Shown here in pieces: positions 16,421 to 23,776 of a DNA stretch of 35,152 nucleotides. The stretch is taken from the NCBI GenBank assembly GCA_018675575.1, contig JABGXW010000010.1, positions 1-35,152 of the forward strand, written 5' to 3'. The DNA is from Bacteriovoracaceae bacterium. Its GTDB lineage: Bacteria; Bdellovibrionota; Bacteriovoracia; Bacteriovoracales; Bacteriovoracaceae. The position numbers were made by a program, and so were the translations under genes. Positions within the stretch are counted from its first letter, which is position 1; every line of letters starts with the position of its first letter. The notes under the pieces were generated by a model, which saw only the letters and a list, made by a program, of their open reading frames with translations, ran no database searches and was not told the DNA's origin.

Positions 16421-18028
16421 CTAAAAATTCTCATTTTCCCACTTAAGTAAATAAGTAGTGGGGTTGATAAGATCGGATCTTCTTTGATATCTATTGCCTG
16501 ATTGACTTAATGAACCAGTTTTTGAACCATCAAATAGTTCAAAATGTAGCATAGGCCTACAACAGTCAGAGTTAACTTTTCCCATATAGCCAATTCGTTC
16601 ACCCATTTTTAATTCTTTGCCTTTGGACATTCCTGAAATTGCCTTTTTATCTAATTCACCATAACGGACTACAAATCCCCCACTATGTTTTACTTCTAAT
16701 GCATAAGTTCCTTGATAGAAGTAATAACGATTACGAATGATCTTACCTGGAGCTACAGACAAAATAGGCTCATCCTTGTAACGATAAAGGTCACAGGCAG
16801 CATGCAATCTTTTTCCACCTGATCTTCCAGCATCAAATCTTCTCATTCCTGAATCATATCTATGGGAAGGACGTTTAACTGTTGGAAATTCACAACAATT
16901 TGGATCATCTAATCCTGTAATTGTAGTTTCCGATATTTGATCTATATCTCCTTTTGGCCTTAAATTAATATACTTACATTTCTCTTTAGTTTTTATAAAT
17001 GCTGAGGCAATCCAACCAATTACTTGATCCTCTGATTCTCTTTCTGAGAATTGAACTTTCCGAAAAATATGTTGCTCACCATTAATCAATTTGGATTGTG
17101 TATGCTCCCCCCAACCTTGAAAAACTTTGATCTTTTCTCCAAGTTTCGCTGTAAAAACAACCTTATCTAGTTTTGTATTTCTGACGTTCAAATGTTCTGT
17201 TGAAACACAGACAACATTATCAATTCCAATGTTAGTTGAGATCGCTTCTTGATTAATATCATTTTCAATCGCCACCGACGATGAGTCATCAATCCTAGAA
17301 TCAAACTTTGTTAATCTCATGTCATCCCCTAAGTATTCTTCGCTCAAGAGATTAGGAAGAATCTTAACGCCTTCATACTTTGTCATACTACTAATGTATT
17401 TAAATATCTTTGATTCATCCCAGTACATACCTACTAAGGCCAAAGGTTTAATTCCATACTTTTCGTAGATTTTAAAAATAACATATTCTCGATTACCAAA
17501 CAAAGGACAATTAAGTTTAAAAAAATGATCATCCATAGCTAATCGTAAGTATAATCCCTCTACAGTAGATTTTATGTCTCCTAAAGAATAGTTTTCAGTA
17601 CCCTTTTCAATCTTTAAAACATAATCTTCAGCAGGTAATAAAGACCTATAATAAAGGTATCCTCGGTCTAACCTTTCGCTGAACCATCTATTCTTTTGAA
17701 CCTCTACACCTTGATTAATACCAACAATCTCAGTTTTTTTATAATCTCGCTTTGACTTACCTTCGATCAGCTTCACTAAGGAACCATTAACGAGGTGAGA
17801 TTGTTTAATACCTTTATGATTCCTGAGATTTTCTAATTTGGCGCCTTGTAATTTTCCCGTATATGTTGAAATTCTAAATCTTTGAGATTCTATTTGGCTG
17901 ATTGAACATTGATCTGCATTCACAAATCCTTCTTGATTATCAAAAAAGAATGTTGGAATAGTTGCAAATGCCGAAGTAATCGTAACGAGAAAGAAACAAG
18001 TGAATGTGAGTGCTTTTCCTATTTTCAT
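16421..18028 (-). CDS. Exported M23-like (LytM) peptidase with SH3-like region
   Basis: This 535-residue protein has a signal peptide (to about residue 22), an unrecognised N-terminal half, and an SH3-like segment at about residues 272-350 (STEHLNVRNTKL, KIKVFQGWGEH, VIGWIASAFI). The C-terminal LytM/M23 domain has the first zinc pair as His409-x3-Asp413 (LHAACD), then a KIIRNR turn. The last zinc His is in MLHFELFDG (His495). The usual motif is HxH; here the first His, the catalytic base in LytM, is Met493. Either the enzyme uses another base or it is a non-catalytic binder or activator, as for EnvC/NlpD LytM domains. Paired cysteines (NCCEF, DCCRP) suggest disulfides. It is the first gene of an operon of exported unknowns. 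Confidence 0.78.
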   Translation of the reverse strand: MKIGKALTFTCFFLVTITSAFATIPTFFFDNQEGFVNADQCSISQIESQRFRISTYTGKLQGAKLENLRNHKGIKQSHLVNGSLVKLIEGKSKRDYKKTEIVGINQGVEVQKNRWFSERLDRGYLYYRSLLPAEDYVLKIEKGTENYSLGDIKSTVEGLYLRLAMDDHFFKLNCPLFGNREYVIFKIYEKYGIKPLALVGMYWDESKIFKYISSMTKYEGVKILPNLLSEEYLGDDMRLTKFDSRIDDSSSVAIENDINQEAISTNIGIDNVVCVSTEHLNVRNTKLDKVVFTAKLGEKIKVFQGWGEHTQSKLINGEQHIFRKVQFSERESEDQVIGWIASAFIKTKEKCKYINLRPKGDIDQISETTITGLDDPNCCEFPTVKRPSHRYDSGMRRFDAGRSGGKRLHAACDLYRYKDEPILSVAPGKIIRNRYYFYQGTYALEVKHSGGFVVRYGELDKKAISGMSKGKELKMGERIGYMGKVNSDCCRPMLHFELFDGSKTGSLSQSGNRYQRRSDLINPTTYLLKWENENF

Positions 18029-18179
18029 TAAGTATTCATATACCCCCGTATCTCACGGCATACAAGCCTTATGTAAAAAAAATATGTCTGGCAAGTGACC
18101 CAAACCATCGAGAACAGACTTAAAGTTTTAAAATTGAATAATATCGAATAAGAGAATGTGGTAGAACAGCTAATCCGAT

Positions 18180-19319
18180 TTATTTTAGCAAGATTTCTAT
18201 TTCTTCAGTAAAGGATGAAAGTACTTTTTCATCATAGCATATTGTGCCATGACCTTTATTTCCCTTGTCTCTGATATGATAATTTTCGGCACCTTTAGAT
18301 ACTTTACTTCCAAGAATTCCAAATTTAAGGGCCTTACTTTCAAAGATTCCATGAGCATCGTTCAACTGAAAGTAATTGATATGTCTTAATACATTTGTTG
18401 ATTGGTAAAGTTTCTTAGGATACCGTCGACTCCAAACTTTTGAATAGGGATAATCCGGATTTTTCCCTAGAAGTCTTTGCCATTCATAATTGGCCCATCT
18501 CAGAGGTTCACTTAATTTTTGAGGCAAGATTTCTTTAATAACTTCGTGTGCTTCAATGACCGGGTCAATAGTATAAGCCAAATCAACTTCTATATTTCTC
18601 TCTTTTATTTGCTCAGTAAACTTTACAAGGGATCTTGCGCCTGAACTATGAGAAACAAGTACGATCTTCGGTTTTCTTTCTAAATTTTCGGCACTTTTTA
18701 AATATTTATAAAGGCAAGATTTTGCATGTTGAATACCCAACGGCCTAGAGTTTATCGATCGGCTAATGTCTCGTATTAACTGGTTCAACGAAAAACCTTT
18801 GAGTTCTTCGATACCACTTAAGATTTCAACTTCTTCTGATGGAAAGCTGTACCAATCAACAGAGGATCCCTGGTTGAGAGTAAATAATTCAGAGAAGATT
18901 CCGACTTCTAGACCTGACCATTTATAATCTCCCTTGAGAATGTTTCTTTTTTTAATTGATTTTGTAATTTTCCAATAAAGGTCATCTGCCATTCCTTTTG
19001 TCATTTTTCCTTCAGCACATTGTAAGAGTGTATTCATGAGAGGAGGGATATGGGGTTCGTAGGCGCCTGTCCCTTCAAAAGCAATGATAACTATTTTTGA
19101 ATCTTGACTTGCTGTACAATCAGTCAACTTTTTATTCAAGACATGTCGATTTGAATGATGTTTTACTATTTGTTTATCTAGTATTTTATCAACCAAAGCT
19201 TGTACTTTTTCATTAGTATCAAGAGTAGTAAACTCTCTACAGTAATTATCATTCTCCCTTCCATAAACTGAGAAATTAAAAAGAAGTGATAATACGACCA
19301 TCAGAGTGAGTTTTTCCAT
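18180..19319 (-). CDS. Exported alpha/beta-hydrolase (lipase-like)
   Basis: This 379-residue protein has a signal peptide to about residue 20. The central region has a strand KIVIIAFEGTGAY (about 75-87), a possible oxyanion loop. KIVLVSHSSGARSLVKF carries the nucleophile elbow SHSSG with Ser225. The next strand DLAYTIDPV has Asp252 in the position of a catalytic acid, and His357 in KGHGTICYD could complete the triad. The overall plan is that of lipase/esterase hydrolases, without a recognised subfamily. It is transcribed alone: 151 bases separate it from the M23-like gene and 140 from the pentapeptide gene. The substrate is unknown. Confidence 0.72.
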   Translation of the reverse strand: MEKLTLMVVLSLLFNFSVYGRENDNYCREFTTLDTNEKVQALVDKILDKQIVKHHSNRHVLNKKLTDCTASQDSKIVIIAFEGTGAYEPHIPPLMNTLLQCAEGKMTKGMADDLYWKITKSIKKRNILKGDYKWSGLEVGIFSELFTLNQGSSVDWYSFPSEEVEILSGIEELKGFSLNQLIRDISRSINSRPLGIQHAKSCLYKYLKSAENLERKPKIVLVSHSSGARSLVKFTEQIKERNIEVDLAYTIDPVIEAHEVIKEILPQKLSEPLRWANYEWQRLLGKNPDYPYSKVWSRRYPKKLYQSTNVLRHINYFQLNDAHGIFESKALKFGILGSKVSKGAENYHIRDKGNKGHGTICYDEKVLSSFTEEIEILLK

Positions 19320-19459
19320 AAAACAAGAATATCAAAGATGCAGTACTTAGAACAGACTACTATAATTTTTATAGAAGTGCTTGAAGTCATAACTTGATGC
19401 TCTAAATATATTTACCTAATTTTAGTCACTTTATACAAGGATGCTCAATTTTCCTGCAC

Positions 19460-20449
19460 CTAAGACTCCTCGCAAAATCTTAAAAAATCCTCTGTACTTT
19501 TTATCGTCTGACCATCAATAGATATGTGTTTAATATTTCTATTCTTTAATCTGACATTTGAAATGTGAGAGTTTGTGATTTTGACGTCCACCAGATGACT
19601 GTCAGCCAAATTACAAGATACAAGTTTTGATTCTTTGAATGAACATCCCTCAACTTTTGTATCTAAAATCTTTGTCGACGTAAATTCACACTTATTTATA
19701 TTGACTCCAATAAACTTAGTGTTAGAAAGGTTGGAAAAGTCGTAAAAAGATAAGTTTTTGATATTCACCCCATGAAATTCAACATCTGAGATTTTCGCTT
19801 CTTCAAAGAATGATTTAGACCATTTCGTGCCTTGAAAACTTACATCAGAAAAATCGGAGTTCGTTATTTTAAATTGATCTAATGATGATCCTCGAACATC
19901 ACAATTAAGCATTGTCGAATTATTTAAATGAATTGAGTTCATATGAGCAGCTTGAAATGAATTATCATTCATTTTTGATTTATTGAGAATAATTTCATTT
20001 AAGTTTGATACCTGTATTGAGTTATCATCAAATTCAAATTTTTCTCCTTCGGGGTCATTTAGACGAGAGAGTCTGATATTGTTTTTACCAACTTTTCCGC
20101 CAAGGTGAGCCTCTGACAGTCCCTTCTCAATTTCCTTCATGGCATTACTAACAGTCTCAGAGACAAAGCCTCCAATATTTGAAAGATCAACTTTAATCTC
20201 TTCTTTAAATCCAAACCCGTCATTATATATTTTTTCATGATATTTCAAGTCATCTTCATCAAATTTAGAATCATTATTTTTATTAACATTTACTTCTATC
20301 TCAACTTTCTTTTTTTTCTTAACTTCTTTTACTATTTCGACTTCTTCTTTTCCAACGTCTGTTAATTGAGCTAATAATTCTGAAGCCTGATCGTCTTTTA
20401 AAAGACCATTTTTATTCATTTCCATTATTTTTAAAATTTCTTCTTTCAT
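19460..20449 (-). CDS. YvlB-like N-terminal segment plus pentapeptide-like beta-helix protein
   Basis: This 329-residue cytoplasmic protein has three parts. Residues 1-32 (EEILKIMEMNKNGLLKDDQA and on) match the short helical segment at the start of YvlB/DUF4097 and SHOCT-like proteins. Residues 35-70 are a charged Lys/Glu/Asn linker. Residues about 120-310 are an array of five-residue repeats with a hydrophobic residue at every fifth position (ITNSDFSDVSFQGTKW, VEFHGVNIKNLSFYDFSNLS, KLVSCNLADSHL), predicted to form a right-handed beta-helix. The array uses Ser/Asn/Lys more than the standard A(D/N)LxX. It starts one base after the stop of the DUF2089 regulator, so the two are coupled. Its function is unknown; the beta-helix may be a binding scaffold. 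Confidence 0.72.
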   Translation of the reverse strand: MKEEILKIMEMNKNGLLKDDQASELLAQLTDVGKEEVEIVKEVKKKKKVEIEVNVNKNNDSKFDEDDLKYHEKIYNDGFGFKEEIKVDLSNIGGFVSETVSNAMKEIEKGLSEAHLGGKVGKNNIRLSRLNDPEGEKFEFDDNSIQVSNLNEIILNKSKMNDNSFQAAHMNSIHLNNSTMLNCDVRGSSLDQFKITNSDFSDVSFQGTKWSKSFFEEAKISDVEFHGVNIKNLSFYDFSNLSNTKFIGVNINKCEFTSTKILDTKVEGCSFKESKLVSCNLADSHLVDVKITNSHISNVRLKNRNIKHISIDGQTIKSTEDFLRFCEES

Positions 20450-20450
20450 T

Positions 20451-20822
20451 TTATTTTCCCTTTTTATTTTTAAGCTTTTTAATTTTATTTAGTCCTGCTT
20501 GATAATCGAGCTCGCCACCCTCTATCTTGGCCAAGATAGATAATGCAGACTCTTCGGGGCTGATTTTCTTTTTTAATTTATTTAGTTTTGACTTAACTGT
20601 TGGATAGGAAATACCTAAGGCCTTTTCCATTTCAATGATCTTGCCCTCGCAGTGGATGAATATATGGAGAAAATGTAGTTCATCTGGAGTAAGATTCATT
20701 AATGGATGAGCTTCAAAAGAACCAGAAACCTTGAGGTTACAGTTTCCACAACCGAGAGTAACGGGTTCCATCATCTTTTGACATTGAGGACATGGTAAAT
20801 TTAATTGTATATTGTTTGTCAT
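20451..20822 (-). CDS. DUF2089-type regulator: zinc ribbon plus HTH
   Basis: This 123-residue protein has an N-terminal four-cysteine zinc ribbon (CPQCQ at 10-14 and CGNC), then a sigma-like helix-turn-helix (LTPDELHFLHIFIHCEGKII, KALGISYPTVKSKLNKLKKK). It ends with a short module (ESALSILAKIEGGELDYQAG) similar to the N-terminus of the downstream protein. This is the architecture of the DUF2089 family, usually found beside YvlB/DUF4097 genes and thought to regulate them. No Shine-Dalgarno is visible before the ATG, and a possible -35/-10 pair (TTGTTG, 17 bases, TAATAT) ends nine bases before it, so the mRNA could be leaderless. Confidence 0.82.
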   Translation of the reverse strand: MTNNIQLNLPCPQCQKMMEPVTLGCGNCNLKVSGSFEAHPLMNLTPDELHFLHIFIHCEGKIIEMEKALGISYPTVKSKLNKLKKKISPEESALSILAKIEGGELDYQAGLNKIKKLKNKKGK

Positions 20823-20825
20823 AGC

Positions 20826-20872
20826 TATTAATATTAATATTTTTATGTTTTCACAACAACTTTATTAATATT
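20826..20872. promoter_or_regulatory. AT palindromes before the DUF2089 operon
   Basis: TATTAATATTAATA (20826-20839) is a perfect 14-base palindrome directly before the regulator start. TATTAATATT recurs at 20863-20872. The spacing and location would suit an autoregulatory operator. The sequence is pure AT in an AT-rich genome, so chance is possible. Confidence 0.25.
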
Positions 20873-20998
20873 CTTAATGCGCGCCGCATCAACGCGGGTA
20901 TAATTATTAAGTATCCGTATATGCCTAGAAATTTATATGATTTAGACTTATCCTATTACTTTGTTATTATATATACTTAGCCATATAAGGAATACATT

Positions 20999-21703
20999 TT
21001 GATCTATACCTTTACTTATTCAATAGTTTTATTTTTCATCTGTTTTACACAGTTTGCTTATAGTTTTGAAGCTCCTAAATTTGATTGGAAGATTGCCTCT
21101 CAAAAATATGGAGTTACTATTTATAAGGCCGAGAAAGATAAAAAAAGTGGAATTATACCAATCAAATTTCAGACTGACTTAAATTATCCACCAAGTCGAT
21201 TATTGGCCATCTTGGCAGATTCAAAAAGAAAGGTTGAATGGATACCTAAATTAAAATCAGCAAAAACTGTTAAGCTTTTAAGTGAAACCAAACGAATCGA
21301 GCACACGATTTATAACAGTCCTTGGCCATTTGATAATAGAGAATTTCTTATTCAAATTGATTCTTATGTCGATTTAAAAAATAGAGAAATTATTTCGGAA
21401 CTTCATTCAATTTCTCTCCCTGAAGTTGCCGTTCATAAGAATAACGTGCGAGGAACTACATACTATGGGAGGGTTGTTGTCAGAGGAAGGGAACCTGGAA
21501 AAACATATTTGGAAATGACTTTATTGGCTGACTTTAAAGGAAATATTCCAACCTGGATTGTGAACATCGTACAACGAGCATGGCCCAAGAATATGGTTAA
21601 AAATATTAAACGACAATTAGCTAAAAATGATATTATAGTACCAAAAACATGGCTCGATATGGATGTTGATTCATCAAAAGCATATAAACCATCATATAAA
21701 TAG
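20999..21703 (+). CDS. Exported START-domain (lipid-binding) protein
   Basis: This 234-residue protein starts with TTG, supported by AAGGA nine bases upstream. It has a signal peptide to about residue 22 (FAYS-FEAP). The mature part is one START/SRPBCC domain: an opening strand YGVTIYKAEK, a helix PPSRLLAILADSKRKVEWIP, the diagnostic SPWPFDNREFLIQID, paired long strands, and a C-terminal helix with NIPTWIVNIVQRAWPKNMVK. START domains hold a lipid or other hydrophobic ligand in a deep pocket; a periplasmic one could carry lipids across the envelope. It is divergent from the DUF2089 operon (176-base gap) and followed after 27 bases by a small gene on the same strand. Confidence 0.85.
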   Translation: MIYTFTYSIVLFFICFTQFAYSFEAPKFDWKIASQKYGVTIYKAEKDKKSGIIPIKFQTDLNYPPSRLLAILADSKRKVEWIPKLKSAKTVKLLSETKRIEHTIYNSPWPFDNREFLIQIDSYVDLKNREIISELHSISLPEVAVHKNNVRGTTYYGRVVVRGREPGKTYLEMTLLADFKGNIPTWIVNIVQRAWPKNMVKNIKRQLAKNDIIVPKTWLDMDVDSSKAYKPSYK

Positions 21704-21730
21704 AAAGTACTTCAGCAGAGAGGATTCGTA

Positions 21731-22171
21731 ATGGTGAAAATTAGAGATTTATCCAATAAACAAATTGTAGAACAATTAACAAAGTATTTTACATTTATCA
21801 CTGCTCTAGATCAGGAGAGACAAAAGCGACTCGATTCAGGAGAAATAGAACAAGAGCTCTATACTAAAGAAGAACTTGAAGCTCGTGCTATTGCTGAAGT
21901 AAGTAAAGTCCAGCATAAAGATGAAGAAAGTCCAATTCCTGCCGAGTCTACCACAATTTTTCATCTAAAGATGGATGACAATCAATTAGATGAAATTGCA
22001 GTTGGAAGTCGTCTTGAAAAAGCACAGGCACAAGTCGATGTAAAAGATCTTCTTTCTGGTAAGTCGGAATCATCACACGGAGGCGCATTTCGAGAAATCG
22101 AATCAGATGTGACTAGTCATAAATTACATATTTCGCCTAAGAAAACAAAGAAAAGAAGTACAAAGAAATAA
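21731..22171 (+). CDS. Small hydrophilic protein of unknown function
   Basis: This 146-residue cytoplasmic-type protein has a helical, charged N-terminal half (NKQIVEQLTKYFTFITALDQ, ELYTKEELEARAIAEVSK) and a low-complexity, strongly basic C-terminus (SPKKTKKRSTKK). No family is recognised. AGAGAGGA upstream supports the ATG. It follows the START gene in a probable two-gene operon, and its stop begins a TAA-repeat run that ends exactly at the convergent gene. Confidence 0.6.
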   Translation: MVKIRDLSNKQIVEQLTKYFTFITALDQERQKRLDSGEIEQELYTKEELEARAIAEVSKVQHKDEESPIPAESTTIFHLKMDDNQLDEIAVGSRLEKAQAQVDVKDLLSGKSESSHGGAFREIESDVTSHKLHISPKKTKKRSTKK

Positions 22172-22198
22172 TAATAACAATAATAATAATAATAATAA
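22169..22198. repeat. TAA trinucleotide repeat between convergent genes
   Basis: Ten triplets: three TAA, one CAA, six TAA. The first is the stop of the upstream plus-strand gene, and the last base touches the stop of the convergent gene at 22199. It gives several in-frame stops and is a short microsatellite that could vary in length by slippage. Confidence 0.8.
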
Positions 22199-23433
22199 CT
22201 ATTTCATAACTTTAGAAATTGCTTCAATCATTTTCTCAAATCTTTTTGTTTTAAAGACTTGCTCTAATTCGTACATTATTTTCATTCTATTCATTTCTTC
22301 GAATTCTGACTCAAGAACAACATGCGCTGCTTTTTCTGCTACCATAAAAATTATGGTCAATGGAGAGAGTGAACCTGAAAAACTGCTGCTAAAACCCAAT
22401 CCATTCATAACACCATGGTGTTGTCTAATTATGGTACTGACTCCCATCGGAGAGCGTGGATAATTATGAATCAATTCAGCTGATATTTGAGCATGCCTAT
22501 TAATTACATCTTTATCTTTCTCGGTTAAAGCTGCCTTTCTCCAGTCAATTTCTCGTAAAATAGCAGTGCAGAGATAAGTTGTAATTTGAGAATGTTTAAA
22601 TCTAAAGCCCGATTTATTTGAAATTAATTGTCCTAATAACTGTTTGATAGCGGGGTAATTGTCGCTTTCTCCCATCATTTGCTTCATTGCCCTGTTGCAT
22701 GATTTCTCAATCTGAGGTGTAATTCCTAGGATCTCGATATTTTTTGCAACTGTTTGCTGAATTTGATCCGCAGCCGATAATGTTTCTTCTGGTTTAGATT
22801 TAGGATCATCTATAACTTTGATCAACTCATCTGTTATTGCTTGTACAAATTTAACTCTCTGATCAGATTCCAAATAGAGATCGATTACACCAGATCTCAT
22901 ATAGCGATCGAGAACTTCTTTTTCTACCCCCTCTCCTTCATGAATTCTTTTAATGTATTGGCAACTTTCCCCTCTTCCTATTTTTATAAATATATCTGTT
23001 GGTGAATTTTTAAGTGTGACAAAGTGATCTATGGGGATAGGGAAATACTTTGCTGTTGGTAAACACATCATATCTTTAGCTGAGATTTTTAAAATCTGTG
23101 ACGCCAACTTAACTGACTCACGAATATCATCAGGTTCTTCTGTCGCAGCAATATTCATTTTATGATAAGCTTCTAAAATCTTTGGATCTTCACCCAATGA
23201 GATCAGTGGAATATCTCTTTTGATTTCGATAAGAATATCGAGAACAATTTTTAAAGATTTTTCTTTTTCAATTTCTGTCTGACAAATGATAAGATGAATG
23301 CTACAGTCATCTTCAGTTAGTATTTTTTTTGCTTCCTGAGAATTGCAGGCTTGAAATGGTTCAATACCAAGATAGGTTTTAAAATTCAGCGAAAAGATTT
23401 TATCTTAACAGAACTCTCTTTGGGAACTATCAC
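22199..23433 (-). pseudogene. Degenerate receiver plus degenerate HD-GYP protein, apparent 5' frameshift
   Basis: An open frame from TTG 23197 gives 332 residues, but it continues upstream without a start to a TAA at 23407-23405. That stretch reads as a receiver domain (KTYLGIEPFQACNSQEAKKI, then LIICQTEIE with Gln in place of the phosphorylated Asp). One base missing in the T-run 23398-23401 would join it to GTG 23433 (IVPKESSVKI), supplying the first receiver strand. The C-terminal domain aligns with HD-GYP, with the HD pair read as Arg-Glu (ILREIDW) and GYP as GLGF after IIRQHHGVMN. Both domains therefore look non-catalytic: a pseudo-receiver and a pseudo-phosphodiesterase. It could be a decayed gene, a functional gene starting at TTG 23197, or a sequencing error. 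Confidence 0.6.
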
Positions 23434-23707
23434 GGCATGGATTTCACGATGTCCCTATCTGAATTCTGACCTAAGTCGTTAAAATAGTATAAGATCAGAT
23501 TATCTACTCTTTTCATGCTGGCGACTTAATGGAAAAGATGAATGTATTGAAATTCCAACAGACCCAGAAGAATTGACATGCAAAAGAAATTTAAAAACTT
23601 ATCCTGTTATTTAAAAATTTGGATTAGTATTTTTAGATAATGCGAGGAAACCATTGTTTGAACTTCCTATCTTTGATGAATTTAAAGAGAAAATGCTAAG
23701 TATATAA
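23351..23707 (+). pseudogene. Decayed coding remnant with two in-frame stops
   Basis: One plus-strand frame reads as protein-like from about 23351 to TAA 23705-23707, interrupted only by TAA at 23480-23482 and 23612-23614. It includes ELSLGTITAWISRCPYLNSD, DYLLFSCWRLNGKDECIEIP and FGLVFLDNARKPLFELPIFD. In this AT-rich DNA more stops would be expected in about 119 codons, so it looks like an old gene. No family is recognised. Its first part overlaps the opposite-strand receiver remnant, so one of the two readings there is probably accidental. No intact gene lies in 23434-23776. Confidence 0.35.
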
Positions 23708-23776
23708 AAAACTATTCTAGAATAAATTGTCATATTCTATCTAGAGCAATATTACAAAAAACAAAAAAACGAACTT

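Noticed and set aside
20899..20904. TATAAT as a -10 box for the START gene
   Set aside because: No acceptable -35 at 16-18 bases upstream, and the start codon is about 95 bases away.
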